From contig VZSF01000891.1 in NCBI GenBank assembly GCA_013398295.1, positions 227,001 through 291,000 on the forward strand: 64,000 bases of DNA, given 5' to 3'. The DNA comes from Chionis minor. Its lineage: Eukaryota; Chordata; Aves; Charadriiformes; Chionididae. Position numbers and translations under genes: made by a program. This document shows positions 1 through 10,788 of this stretch, piece after piece. The stretch's first letter is position 1. Every line of letters begins with the position of its first letter. The notes under the pieces are model-generated. The model saw only the letters and a list, made by a program, of their open reading frames with translations, was not told the DNA's origin and ran no database searches.

Positions 1-117
1 GGGAGGTGAGGGTGAGCAGGGGGCTCCGGAGGGACGTGCGGGCAGTCGGCGCTGTGTGTGCCCGCGCCCCGGCACCCGGCATGCTCGCGCACGGGCCACC
101 CCACGGCTAATCACCAG
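1..117 (+). other. Candidate first exon ending in a strong splice donor, CpG-rich
   Basis: The first 117 bases are GC-rich and CpG-dense, unlike the AT-rich DNA that follows. They end in CACCAG followed by GTAAGT at 118, a near-perfect vertebrate 5' splice site. The one ATG (81) opens a 9-codon frame that stops at TAA (108-110), so the piece reads as 5' untranslated or non-coding RNA with a short upstream ORF. Its 5' end may lie outside the window. Partners could be the candidate exons at 2898 and 4945, or the exon at 63849 if this is a gene with a very long first intron. I do not recognise the gene. Confidence 0.6.
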
Positions 118-2897
118 GTAAGTTTCACGCCGGCTGTTTGTCGCATGCATCTATTATCTCCGTAATTCCGACTGAAATTATTTGAGGAATGGTTTCTGTT
201 CATTTTAATGGGATTCGGAAGGGGAGGGGCAGGCTTTATAACCTTGCACCAGAGGCCCAATTTCTGCGTAACACTGCAGAAGGCTTATGAATTCCACTTG
301 AGGGTGGTGGGCATCACCAGCCTTGTTGTGCTGTTTCTTAGCCGTTGTATAACACGTTTTTTAGGTGTATATGCCCGCGCACACAGACAGTGTACCTCTA
401 AATGGCTGGTACAAAATATCTCAATACATAACAGATGCGCAATGGCACTATAGACTGGATGTATTATGGCCCCAAACCATTATCACGCCCCTCGCAGTTG
501 CTTTTTATTTTTTTCACCTGCTCCTGTGCAGTACACCTGTGACTTGTTGGCAGTGAACCTCGCTGCAGTGTGGGAGACTCCCAGCTTGACTGCCTGGCTT
601 GGAGCTTTGCTCCATCATGTGCTGCCTTTTTGTGTGTGTTTTTTCTCTCAATCCTTATATAGCTTGTAAGAGTGCTTTGAACTGCTGTAAGTGATCATCT
701 TTCAAGCCTGATGCTTTCCTTCTTGACACAGTGCTCTGAAAATGGAGATTGTCATGCCGGTGTTTTCATAATAATGCATGTAGAAAAACAGAGAAATAGT
801 CATTGTAGATGTCCTGCACAAATGGCTTGATCCGCATCCAGAGGGCAGGCAGGGGGTGTCTCCAGGGAAGATCTGGAGAGCAATCAGTATCTACGTGGAC
901 AATAATCAACCATTCTTTGAAATCTTTTTATTTCCTGCAAAACCCGTCGCCCAGTTCCTTGGTCACAGACACTTCCGCAAATGTTTCATTTGGGGATTGT
1001 GCAGCCGGTAGAAAATTCCACTTAAACACTGCGCCAGCCCCGAGGCTCAGGGTAGTTGCATTTTTCCCACTGACGTGGCTAACGGATTTGCTATCCATTT
1101 TGCATGATTATTAAGAAAAGAAAAGAAGAAATTTTCCAACCTTGTCCTATAAATAAGCTGTGACTTACTTGATCTTGACAGGTGACTTAGTGCTGCTGTA
1201 GAGTTTTCCAGCTGCAATAATGTCTCAGAATGATGTATTCAGTGGGGTATCAGCTGTGAGCCGTGCCTAAACCAGGGGGCCTAACAGGAGCTGTGAAGAG
1301 CCATTTTTACTGTTCAGCTTCCAAATTATGTCCTGCCTCCTGCCGGCCCCCACACGCATATGGGTATGGATGGCCTTGCGAGCAGGTAGGCATGTGCAAG
1401 CACACACACAGGCGTGCCTGGAGAGGTTTCTTTGTGTGGCTGCTCTTTTTGCCTTTGGAAATCACCGTTAAGATTTTTTTTTTTTTAAACTATAACTTCT
1501 AGAGTTGAAAAATCCCACCCGAGCCGTTTCCTGCCAGCCCACCCTCCTGCTGCAAAGGTGGGTGAAGTTTCCTCAGGCTTCTTGGGCAGAAGCATTCCCG
1601 TAGTGCCACGTGGTTCAACACACTCGCTCTCTTCTGGCCTTCATGGTTTTATTCTGCAACCTGGAACAGCCCCGCGTAGCACCGGAGTGAAAGCTGTTTC
1701 TGCTGAGGCACAGGGCATTCTCAATGCCAGGATTTACTCAGTTTTCCATTGCTCTGGAAGTCTGGTCAGCCAGGGGAATTTTCTTTGTCTGTGGGCACAC
1801 ACAGAGATGCCTAATAGAGTTATTTGGTAAAGCGTGGGTCATATATGCAAAACACATGCGTGAGAGAAGAGACAGAAGCACTGAAAGTCTCGGGCGCTTT
1901 CTGACATGTGCGAAGCACAGTCCCAATAAGCTGCACGTGCGTGGGGCAGAGCGGGTAGAAGCAAGAAGACCAGACATGACGGTTGCTAGTAATAGGGGAC
2001 AGGTTGCCAGACTTTTTATGGAAAGCGTGTTTGTGTGGTCTGAAATAGATTTTAATAGGTGAGAAACCTACACTGGTTGCAGAGGATGCGGACAGGCTTT
2101 CGCGGGTCTTGTGGATACTCGCCAGCGGTGGTTACGCAGTATTTGCGGTGCTGGACACCCGGAGGTCTGGTGTTCACTACCACTGGGGCCCGCGGGACTT
2201 GGGCGTTTGTGCACATGGTTGGGGCAGGATCTGCTCTCCGAAAGGCGGGGAGGATCCGCTGCCACAGGCTCTTGTGTCCGTAGGCGTTACAGAGATGTTT
2301 GTAAGGTCCTGCATAAAATGTGGCTCTATTTATTAACTGCTTGGTCTGGGGACCAGTCAGCTTATTGAGTGGCAGTATGCATGCAAAGGGAATAAACGGC
2401 ACATTCCCAAGATATTAAGGCAAAATCAAGACTTGCATATTAAAATGTATATTTTTTTTTTTTTAACTGATAGCCCTATGGCACGGCTAGTTTCTCAGCT
2501 CCTACCTGACGCAGCTCTGAATGGCTGCAGGATTTGGGTATAATCTGTTTCTTTGTGTGAACTCTGCTCGCAAACCCAGTATATTCGTTGTATTAGGAGT
2601 GTGCAGAACATATTATTAACCTGTGTTTGAGGAGGGAGGGCTCACAATGAAAGCTTCATTATCAGATTTAGAGCCACATACCATTCCTTTATTGACCTGC
2701 CTGGTGTAATCAATGCAGCAGCCACGCAAGTTTGAAATCATGTTCCCTGACTGTAGAGCATGCGTCATGCATCTGGTGCTGATTGTGCATTATCTTTTAA
2801 ATGACACTGCCTAAATAAGTATGGATTTGTCTACCACGAATAGCCCTTCTTTCGATTTGAAGATGGTAAACCTTTTGCTTTTTTTATTCATATTCAG
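118..2897. other. Intron-like DNA, no gene seen
   Basis: This stretch begins with the splice donor at 118. It holds only short ORFs without recognisable protein sequence. Small poly-T tracts lie near 1471 and 2452. From about 2640 the sequence is balanced and free of recognisable repeats, with AT-rich motifs of the kind seen in conserved non-coding elements, but conservation cannot be judged from one sequence. Confidence 0.5.
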
Positions 2898-3130
2898 GAT
2901 GACCTAAAAATAGAACTGTAACGAAGCGCACAAGAAATGGCCATTGTTAGAATGCCGAGGAGTGTGCCTGAGCACAGAGCAGCCTGCGTATTCTTTCCCA
3001 TTTCATGCTTTCCTAGGCAGGCGGAGCGGCCGAGCTTCTTGTCGGCGCTGCCATTGTGTTTGTAGGGCTCCATCCATCCTCTGCCATAAAGTCATTATTT
3101 GACTTGAGAATCACATCCAGCACTGCAAAG
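2898..3130 (+). other. Candidate internal exon (233 nt), probably non-coding
   Basis: A T-rich tract ending TATTCATATTCAG gives an acceptor at 2896-2897. The segment ends GCAAAG followed by GTAATT at 3131, a usable donor. The interval contains stops in frame, so a non-coding or 5'-untranslated exon is more likely than coding. It sits between the candidate first exon (1-117) and the candidate terminal exon (4945 onward), all on +. This is an inference from splice-site quality only. Confidence 0.3.
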
Positions 3131-4944
3131 GTAATTCTCTACTATGGCCAGGAAAACTTCCACGTATGGCAAAGTAAAAAGCCATTGGATTTTATGTTTG
3201 GTGATTTTAAAATTTTCTAAAAGCAAACTAATTTCAGCTGTCAATTCACTTGACTTTATTCGAGTATGCTGCTTTATCCCCTGATAAGCTTTGCAGGTCT
3301 TTGCACAGTACTTCTGGAGTTTGATTCTGAAATATTGAGCGTCACAGACTGGGTTGTGCTCAGAAGGGCTAGTGTTATACTAAAGAAGGACGAGTTATTT
3401 TGTGATTTCATCAGCGTATTGTATTTAATTTCACGAGGGCTCCTTCCAGGTGTGCAGCAGCTACGATGCTCCTGCCGCCCCTGTAACCTTCTGGCACGCT
3501 AAAGCCTGGCCATTACTGCGCGGAGTTCCCTTGCTGCCCACCCGCCACAGTATCAGGGAACTTTTGCCGTGATTTAGGAACTCGGCAGCACTTCTGACAC
3601 CTGGTGGTCACTTTTTGGGAGTGCACGGTCCAGAAATGCTCCTGCCTGCAAAGGGGGTCACCGCCGCCTGCATGCCCGGCCCCACGCGTGGCAGGCTGCC
3701 CATTAGCTCTTCCCGCAGACGGTTTCATCAGGGAGATGTCATCTCTGGATAACGCGCAGGATCACGCTTTGTCCTGATTAAGATGCAACTGCAGATAGCG
3801 TAGAAGGACCAGATGATTTATGAAAAGTTAAAATATCTTACTTTATTTTGAAGCTTCGTTATTGTAAATAAATAATCAGATTCAAAATTCATTTTGTGTT
3901 TAAAAACTTATTCTTCAAGCTGGTGGGCTCGCCCGGCTCTGTTATTGGGCAGATGGAGACTAGTAAAATTGCCTAGGCTTGAAATAATGCAAACGAATTT
4001 TTTTTATTTGGTGATGCTGGGGACCCAGCTTGAGGAAAGCTCACCATGGAGTACATCTGTAGTTGCTCACATAGTTGAATAATCACACAAATAAAGCTGA
4101 GCTTATCTGTAGGACCGGCTTTCAGTCAGCACACAAAATGTAGGTGAATTGGTACTGCTCTAAAAATACACTTCCAAGGTTGGCTTCACGATTTACTGGC
4201 TCCTGCACAAAATGGCAAGACAGGTCAGCATCCTCTGATGCGAGATACTGTGATGACATGAGGCTATTACAAATCTACCAAAAGGAAAAAAGGGAACAAA
4301 TAAGACTCTAAACTGACGAAAGAAATATGTAGAGCAAAGTCTGTTCTTTAAAGAGATTGAACTTCTGGGCTACGTGTCCAGCCTTTTTTTCTGCTGGGTA
4401 TATTACCCTGGTGCCTGAGCTGGTGGTTCAGCTGTTACTGCCGAAGTATTTCTTGGACTGAGACGTGTGTGTCACAATCTGGTGTCTCTTGCTGCCAGCA
4501 CTTGCACCCGGTGCTAGTGAGAATAGAAGAGTAAAATATGGCAAGGGTTCCCCCCGCGATTCAGATTACTTTTTTTTTTTTTAATTGTTACAGTTAAGGG
4601 AATCCCTAAAGGCAGTTCTTGCCCGTGAAGTGTTACCACTTTCTTTATATGTATTGAAACGAAAAGGAAGGAAAAAAAAAAAAAAGAAACCCTTATGGCT
4701 GTACTTGGCTTGTAGCATTTTTTTTTCTAAGTTCATGCCAGCATTAACAGATCTGTCAGAACAAAGCAAATGTGTCATATTGGCAGCTGTTACTTATGAG
4801 TACTTTTTCTTTATTGCATTTTGTTTTGTAATAATTGAGAAGCTTTTATGTCGAGCTCTGCATAAATGGTACTGAGTAGGAGGGTATGGGCATGCTTTCT
4901 ATTATTCTGCCCCTCATGCATGTCTCCTTTTTTCGTCTTTCCAG
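3131..4944. other. Intron-like DNA, no gene seen
   Basis: No recognisable coding sequence. There is a moderately GC-rich patch at 3440-3730, a poly-T run near 4569 and an A-rich run near 4673. The last 25 bases form a pyrimidine tract leading into the acceptor at 4943-4944. Confidence 0.45.
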
Positions 4945-5102
4945 AACCACACATTGAGCCAGCACGCACAGTGAGCCACTGGCACTACAGGACACCTCTC
5001 TGCAGAAGACTTGACGGTGGCACAGTGGGGAGGACCATTTGAACATTACATCCAATCAAAGTGTCATTTGCAACCCAGATGTAAAACTCTAATGATTTGG
5101 CC

Positions 5103-5156
5103 ATGAGGCGCTGCTATTATAAGCAGCTGGAAATGAATATTAATGGAAGAGATTAA
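5103..5156 (+). CDS. Small ORF of 17 codons within the candidate terminal exon
   Basis: ATG at 5103 has G at -3 and A at +4, a fair Kozak context. It opens a 17-residue frame beginning MRRCYYKQLE and ending in TAA at 5154-5156. It is far too short for significance by length. It is listed because it is the first ATG-initiated frame after the clean stretch of the terminal exon. No family is recognised. It may simply be chance within a non-coding RNA. Confidence 0.12.
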   Translation: MRRCYYKQLEMNINGRD

Positions 5157-5562
5157 AAGTATTCCATGCTCAGTATTTTTTATTGTCCTGCTTCAGCTAG
5201 TGTACTTTAGAGCTTCTGCTTCTGACTGAATTTATAGTGTTAGATAAATCTGCTTTGATGCTGTTGCCCTTTGTTGCTTCTTGTATTATATTGATAGTTA
5301 AAGATTAGGTGTGATTTTTTTCTTTTTTGTTAACTGCTTTTTAATTGCAATTTTAGATAACTGTGCATTGTGATGTGATTGCTTGGCTATTGTCTGAATA
5401 TTTCTTTTTAATTTTTTTAATTAAAGACTAATGCTTTGATTGGATTTGCCAGTTCACCGGACAGTGATTAAAACTATGTAATGAATATAATCGGTTTCAG
5501 TGCAACTGGATGGTCTGCTTTATAAATGTGACTTAATCTGATTGCAATAACTAGTACAGTTC

Positions 5563-5568
5563 AATAAA
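5563..5568 (+). terminator. AATAAA polyadenylation signal
   Basis: A canonical hexamer followed about 30 bases later by TGTCTGTCTGTC, the arrangement of a vertebrate poly(A) site. It would end the exon that begins at 4945. Confidence 0.45.
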
Positions 5569-5585
5569 GGGAATACACGAGCTTA

Positions 5586-8500
5586 GCGTCAGCGGTTGTC
5601 TGTCTGTCAGTACACGCTGTATCACCACTGCTGGCTGATGTGTGTACACCACAAAGTGCTGGCTCACTCGACAGCGGAGAGCTTTCTCACTCCAGGAGGA
5701 AGGAAGATTGGGAGAAAGCGAAAGCCACGTTCCTGCGTCTGGTGTTGTGCTCGCTCCTGGATGCACCTCCCAGGCTCCCGTGGTAGGTTGAGGTAAGGTA
5801 AGAACATCTTCTTTGGTTCTGGGTGTGAAAAGGAGTTGCTAGCTTAACGACTTTTAGCTGTTAACTCTTAAATACTCTTAACTTTCACTCAAGTCAACGA
5901 GACGTGGTCTATAGCTGCTTTGACTCCATCTCTGCGCTTCTTTGTTTCAATACAAAAAACCCAGCTTTCTGGATTGTATACAAATGCACAAATACTGGAT
6001 CAGGCCTCGGGGACCCTGGCAGGAGACTGTGTATTTCAAGCACACGGACTTCTAGGCCCACGGGTACTGTGGCTCTAGGTAGCTGCTGTACTTCTGACTC
6101 CTGAAACTGCCATCGTGCAGCCTAACAGAGCCACTTAGCAGGCATTTGCTTGTTTGTTTGTTTTTAACATATCGCGTGGTAATGAGGTAAGTTATCTCTC
6201 CAGTCCCAGAAACAGTCATTTTAAGGACTGTGGACGCCTTTGGAAAGTTAGTGAGATGCAGTTCTCATGGTATCCCCTGCTTGAATGAATCATAATCATC
6301 AGGGAAGATGTTTAGCAGTTGTGACAGCTGAAATGATGTGGTTACCCATTCCCACGATGTACAAGGCTCTCCAAGGCTGTGGCATAGGAACACGCACAGT
6401 TAGAGCCTTTCAAAATCGCTGTGCTGAACTGCAGCACAACTGGTTGTCATTGTACTGCGTCTGGGCTTGGAGCATGTAAGTGATATTTTGTAGGAAAAAT
6501 GTTTTCAAGGACGTGTAGTCCAAATTAGTTTGTAGTCCCAAATTAGTTTATATAGCCAGTTTATTAACAAGTGCAAGGGCACAGCTTGTTGACGTGGCAG
6601 ATGACGTTTTCAACATTTCGATTCCTGCTGGTGCTGCCAGTTATGTTGCGCACACGTAGCTCCTTCCAGACAGTGGGACATAATGGCCTGCAAGGGGAGG
6701 CTACTGGGCGTCATCAAGGTAGGGTCACCCCTACAGAAGGAAACAGCAGAGCAGGTCCAAGTTCTAGCTTGAGAGAAGTTTCAACTTTCTCACAAAAATG
6801 AAGCAATGTCCCACTTGGGGCAAACAATAGATATGTTTTTTACTCTGCCAATTATTCTGCTGAAATAGCCTTGCATGGACAGTCAGAATGAGTTCAGGCT
6901 CAAAATTTTGATTTGTGATAAATTTATGAATCCTAATGTAACAAAGCTAGGAATGACTTTTCTTAAGTCCAAAGAGGGCAGTTCTGGTTTTATCTAGCTA
7001 ATTCTTAGCTCACTGTTTATGCAACAAAATCATTGTACTAAAATGATCCATTTCTAGAAAAAAGTGTAAGCTTTCTACCTGATTATTTCTCCATAAGCCG
7101 TGGCACAGATGTTTATAGGCTGAAAAATTAGCGACTGAAATCACCAGTTCATTGTTCTCATTCATAATGTATGTGTACCCCTAACTCATAGTCAACGGTT
7201 TAAAATGGGAAATGGAGCAGTGTCTTCAGTGCCGGCCCATAAACGTGCCCTCACAGGAAGAGCGAGCTGTGAACGTAGGTCAGCTGCCCTGCCAACAGCT
7301 CCTCGGCCATCTTCTCAGAGCTGAAAGCAAGGCAACAGCTTCTCACAGCGGATACACTGAGAAGGGAGGCTCTTTGCCGACCCTGGGTTTGGAATGATGC
7401 TTGATCCCTTCCGGGCAGGCCTTTGGAAATGACAAGGAAGATACAGGTTTCTGTCTTCAGGAAAAGGTTCTGTGTTGGGAATCCCAAGAGTGAGCTGCTG
7501 TTTCCATGCGACTCTGAGAGCTGCTTTAGTAGTGGTGTGCTGAAGCACATGCCTTTGTCTCGGCATTTCCCTGCTGACTGGTTAAAACTGGGTGTATATT
7601 CACCGTGCTGAGATGGGAACTCCCCATGTGGGGTCCTGTTCTGAGCTGCATGATTTTCCCCACCTGTACTGGGAAACGTGGGCACGGGGCCAGGGTGCTG
7701 GTGTCCACCAGCGCCCAGCAGGCTGGTGTATAACCTGCGCGTTGCATCTGCCTTGAACCCTGGCTGGACTGTGGGCAGGAGTGGAGGAAAGGAATGGTTT
7801 GGTTTTCCATCCTGCCTTTAAAAGTCAGGGAACCTGAAGCACGAGAGCGAGGGCTCTGGTCCTGCTCCATCTTCTGCCCTTCTGGTATATGAGCTTCATT
7901 CATGAGCACAAGTTGGGCGAGAGAGAGGGGCTGGACGGTGCCCACAGGGCAGGGAAAAAATTGAAACTGTGGTCTTCCTCTTCTGCGGGTGCTCTGGTAT
8001 CTTGCAGTACTTGGGTAATATCCGAACACTAATGGATAAATGCTGCTTTTCTTAATTTTTTAAGACACTGTGCACAGAACTGCAGGGACACTTGCCGTGA
8101 ATCTGCTGGGTTGTGTTGTGTTTTTGACACAACTGGGCCCGTGTGAAGAGTCATTGTTATAACGACAGCACACACCACGGTGCTGTCTCCGTGCCTGCTT
8201 CCCAGGCGGGGTGTGGGGGTGACAGCCACTGCGAGGAAGCGGAGGGAAAGCCGTCTGCTCTGCTGCTGCCGCCATGGAGCTGCGTCTGCAACGTGCTGGG
8301 CACCCGCAGCTCCCAGAGTTGGTCCTCAGCCTATGCCAGGACCCAGCGCTGTTGTCTGGTCCCTTTTCCAAGGCCGGAGCCTCCGCAGGCGGGGCTGTGC
8401 CGGCTGGGGCGCCGGGTAGCAGAGCTCCGCAGCCCCACGCGGGGCCTTGGTCTGGTGGCTCCCGCGCGAGTGGTTTTTCGGCGCTGCTTGTCCCCCTCGG

Positions 8501-8701
8501 GAGCGGGGCAGAGCACCCTGCACTGGGACGGAACACAGCTTTGCTGGCATAGCTGCAATCACACCTGGGAGTGCTTCGCCGGCGTAGTATATAGTCCCTC
8601 TATCCGTTAAAAGCTCCTAGGGAAAACAGAGCCTAACTGCAGGTGAAGAAAGATAATATTGCAGCTTCTGGTACGTGTTTGTGGTTTCACCCTTTTCTTA
8701 G
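5586..8701. other. No gene seen; scattered splice-like sites
   Basis: No recognisable proteins or repeats. Isolated donor-like sequences occur at 5793 (GAG/GTAAGG) and 6187 (GAG/GTAAGT) without convincing partner acceptors. The 7200-8560 part is GC-richer, which lengthens ORFs on both strands by chance; the 167-codon minus-strand frame at 7526-8029 has no recognisable composition or motif. Confidence 0.4.
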
Positions 8702-8918
8702 TGGCCGAGAAGGCGTTTGGAAAACAGTCAGAAACATTGGCTCCAAAGATGCCTGTATTTCAACAGCTACAGCACGTTGAAAATGGGATGGAGATCCCTT
8801 CAGTAATCCCTGCGCTGCTTCCCTGCCGACCTGTGCGCTCGCAGCTCCTGTGCGGTGGCATTGCAGACACGGGCTGGCTCAGGCTGCTCCAGGCCTGGGT
8901 GTCGTGGGTGACTCACAG
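8702..8918 (+). other. Candidate exon (217 nt), one frame fully open
   Basis: The tract TTTCACCCTTTTCTTAG provides an acceptor ending at 8701. The interval ends ACTCACAG followed by GTAAGTGC at 8919, a very strong donor. One frame is open across the whole interval and meets a stop (TAA inside GGTAAG) exactly at the donor, as a spliced exon would show. The encoded stretch starts around AEKAFGKQSETLAPK and is not a family I know. It could be coding, an lncRNA exon, or a chance pairing of good sites. Confidence 0.3.
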
Positions 8919-10320
8919 GTAAGTGCAAACCAGAATTGTCAAAATTCTTGCTGAAGATGGTCTTTAGGCAAACGTCAGTTTATGATCCAAGTGGCATTAG
9001 GGCCAGTATAGTGTTAGAAACCACGAAAAACATTTTAAATGTATAAAGAATTGTGGTATAGACAGTATCTTCAAGTTTAGGCAAATACTGGAATATAAAT
9101 TCATATTAACAATAGATTAACAAAGAACTTGTATTTGTAGCAGTTCACAAATCCAGAAAGCATTGAATATTTAGTCAAGAAGTAGCAACCAGTACCTGCA
9201 GGTGATAATATTGTCTACATAGTCAGCTTTACACATTGTTTTATTCGGTGCTTCTATAGATACTCGTCTGATCTTCAGCACGGGGTCACCACCTTTGGTC
9301 AGGTGCCTCGGAGTTCTGGAAAAAGCAAGTGCTTAGCCCATCGCCTCCAGAAGAAAGGGAGAGAAAAGAAGTTTGGGGACCATTTGAGGGGAGTGAGTGA
9401 CTGGTCGCTTTGTGCTGGAGCATCTTTGAGTGGGCTGGGAAAGGTCACTCCACTGAGCAGCGGCTCAGAGGGGATAGGAAAGGGAAAAATCAGAGGGGTG
9501 AGGGGGCCAAGGGGCAAGTCCCTCCACAGCATTCCTGCCCTCCAGAGGAGGTAAGGGAAAATCCACCCTCTGGCAGCCGTTTTCATTGCAGGGAATCCGC
9601 ACATCCCGTGTCCAGGTGCACATCTCGCTTTCTCCTAGCAGCGTCTAAGGGCAGGTTGGGGTTTGGTGAGTTTGTCTGGCTTTTAGCGTGTGTAAATCAC
9701 TCCGTGGTATGGGCAGTGAAGGCTTTTCCCCTGGTTTGCACACGAGGTCTCCCCGTTGCGGCCCGTCCCCTGAAGCAGCGTGGTTTCTGCGAGCCCCTCT
9801 CCACCACCGAGAAGAAGGACGCCCTGCAGGCGCCGTCATGGGTGCGAGCACTGCGCTCAGCAGGGCATGGCCACAGACACCCGGCTGGCGGGAGCTGCAG
9901 CCGCCACCGGGCTCTGGAGCTGCCGGGAGCCTGCCTTGCTCTTCATCGCTTGGTCTTTTTTCTTTCCTCCCTATTTTTGCCTCTTGTGAAATTGCCCTTA
10001 GTTTTACCCATCTTCATGACATTGCCGTCATGGTCACAACTTTAAGCTCCCTCCCCTGCAAGTGGCAGCCAGGGCTCGTCTTTTGACCTGTTTGTGAATT
10101 ATTGTTACCTTCCTGAGGCTGAGCAGGTTAGGTGACAGAGCGAGGCCGCCTGTCTACGGGAGGTGTCTGAGGGAGAAAGCACCCCAAGAGAAAGACAAGC
10201 CAATTACTGCATCACCTACAAGATTGCTAACGAAGTATGGCCTCCACTGCCCTAATAACGAGCTGCCATTCAACCACGTGAGACCGTCCTTTTCTGAGGA
10301 AAAAAGCAAGGCATTTCCCT
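8919..10320. other. No gene seen; GC-rich patches
   Basis: The 9300-10080 part is GC-rich and carries overlapping open frames on both strands, the longest 211 codons at 9410-10045. Composition explains them: they overlap each other in several frames and encode low-information Ser/Pro/Arg-rich sequence. No repeat is recognised. Confidence 0.4.
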
Positions 10321-10770
10321 GTGTCCCGGAGGTGCCGGGGAGGAGGGGGCCTGGGCAGCACCTCGCACGGGCCCGACCCTCACTGGGGCTGGGGGCGCTG
10401 GCAGGGAACGTCCCCGCGCTGCCCCCGGCCCTGCCCGTGCCGCGTGCTGCCCCGCTGCGCTCCGCGGCCGTCCCCTTCCGTCTGCCCTCCCGGCCATCTG
10501 CGTCCCCGCCGCGGGCGGCCGCTCCGCCACGCAGCGCCGCTGACCTGGCCCGCGGCNTTGGCGAGGGCGCGGGGGCCGCTGGGGCCAGCGATGAGCAGAA
10601 GCGGCCGGGTCTGCCCAGACGCGCCCCTTCCCGCAGCGGGAGGGGAGGTGGGCGCCCGCCATGCCCTGGGCCTCCCTGCGGGCTGCCGGGCCACCCCCAT
10701 CTTCCTGCGGGGCCTCCCTCGGCCTCCTCTCGCAGCGGGGAGGCCGGTGCCCTCCCAGCCGCTTTGGGCC
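10321..10770. promoter_or_regulatory. CpG-rich block, candidate CpG island
   Basis: Very high GC with abundant CpG (for example GCGGGCGGCCGC near 10510) sits in a much less GC-rich neighbourhood. It contains one ambiguous base at 10557 and ends at an 18-base poly-T run (10771-10788). No TATA box or clear exon is seen. It could be a promoter CpG island or a GC-rich minisatellite-like block. The long ORFs through it on both strands are composition artefacts. Confidence 0.5.
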
Positions 10771-10788
10771 TTTTTTTTTTTTTTTTTT
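10771..10788. repeat. Poly-T tract (18 T)
   Basis: An uninterrupted run of 18 T directly abuts the GC-rich block. It may be the tail of a minus-strand retroposed fragment, but no element body is recognised beside it. Confidence 0.8.

Larger units (their letters stand above)
4945..5585 (+). ncRNA. Candidate terminal exon with polyadenylation signal
   Basis: The pyrimidine-rich TCTCCTTTTTTCGTCTTTCCAG is a strong 3' splice site ending at 4944. The next 640 bases are repeat-free, become AT-rich as 3' UTRs do, and reach AATAAA at 5563-5568. A TGTCTGTCTGTC stretch just beyond (about 5598-5609) fits the usual downstream GU-rich element, so cleavage near 5580-5590 is expected. All three frames entering from the acceptor stop within about 100 bases; the longest ends at TGA around 5039. 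The exon could therefore end a non-coding RNA or carry only the last few codons of a gene plus its 3' UTR. The clean look is consistent with a conserved lncRNA or 3' UTR, but I cannot name it. Confidence 0.45.

Noticed and set aside
7526..8029. 167-codon open frame on minus
   Set aside because: GC-rich area, no motif or family recognised, neighbouring frames also open.
9410..10045. 211-codon open frame on +
   Set aside because: Lies in GC-rich DNA with several overlapping frames open on both strands, and encodes no recognisable domain.
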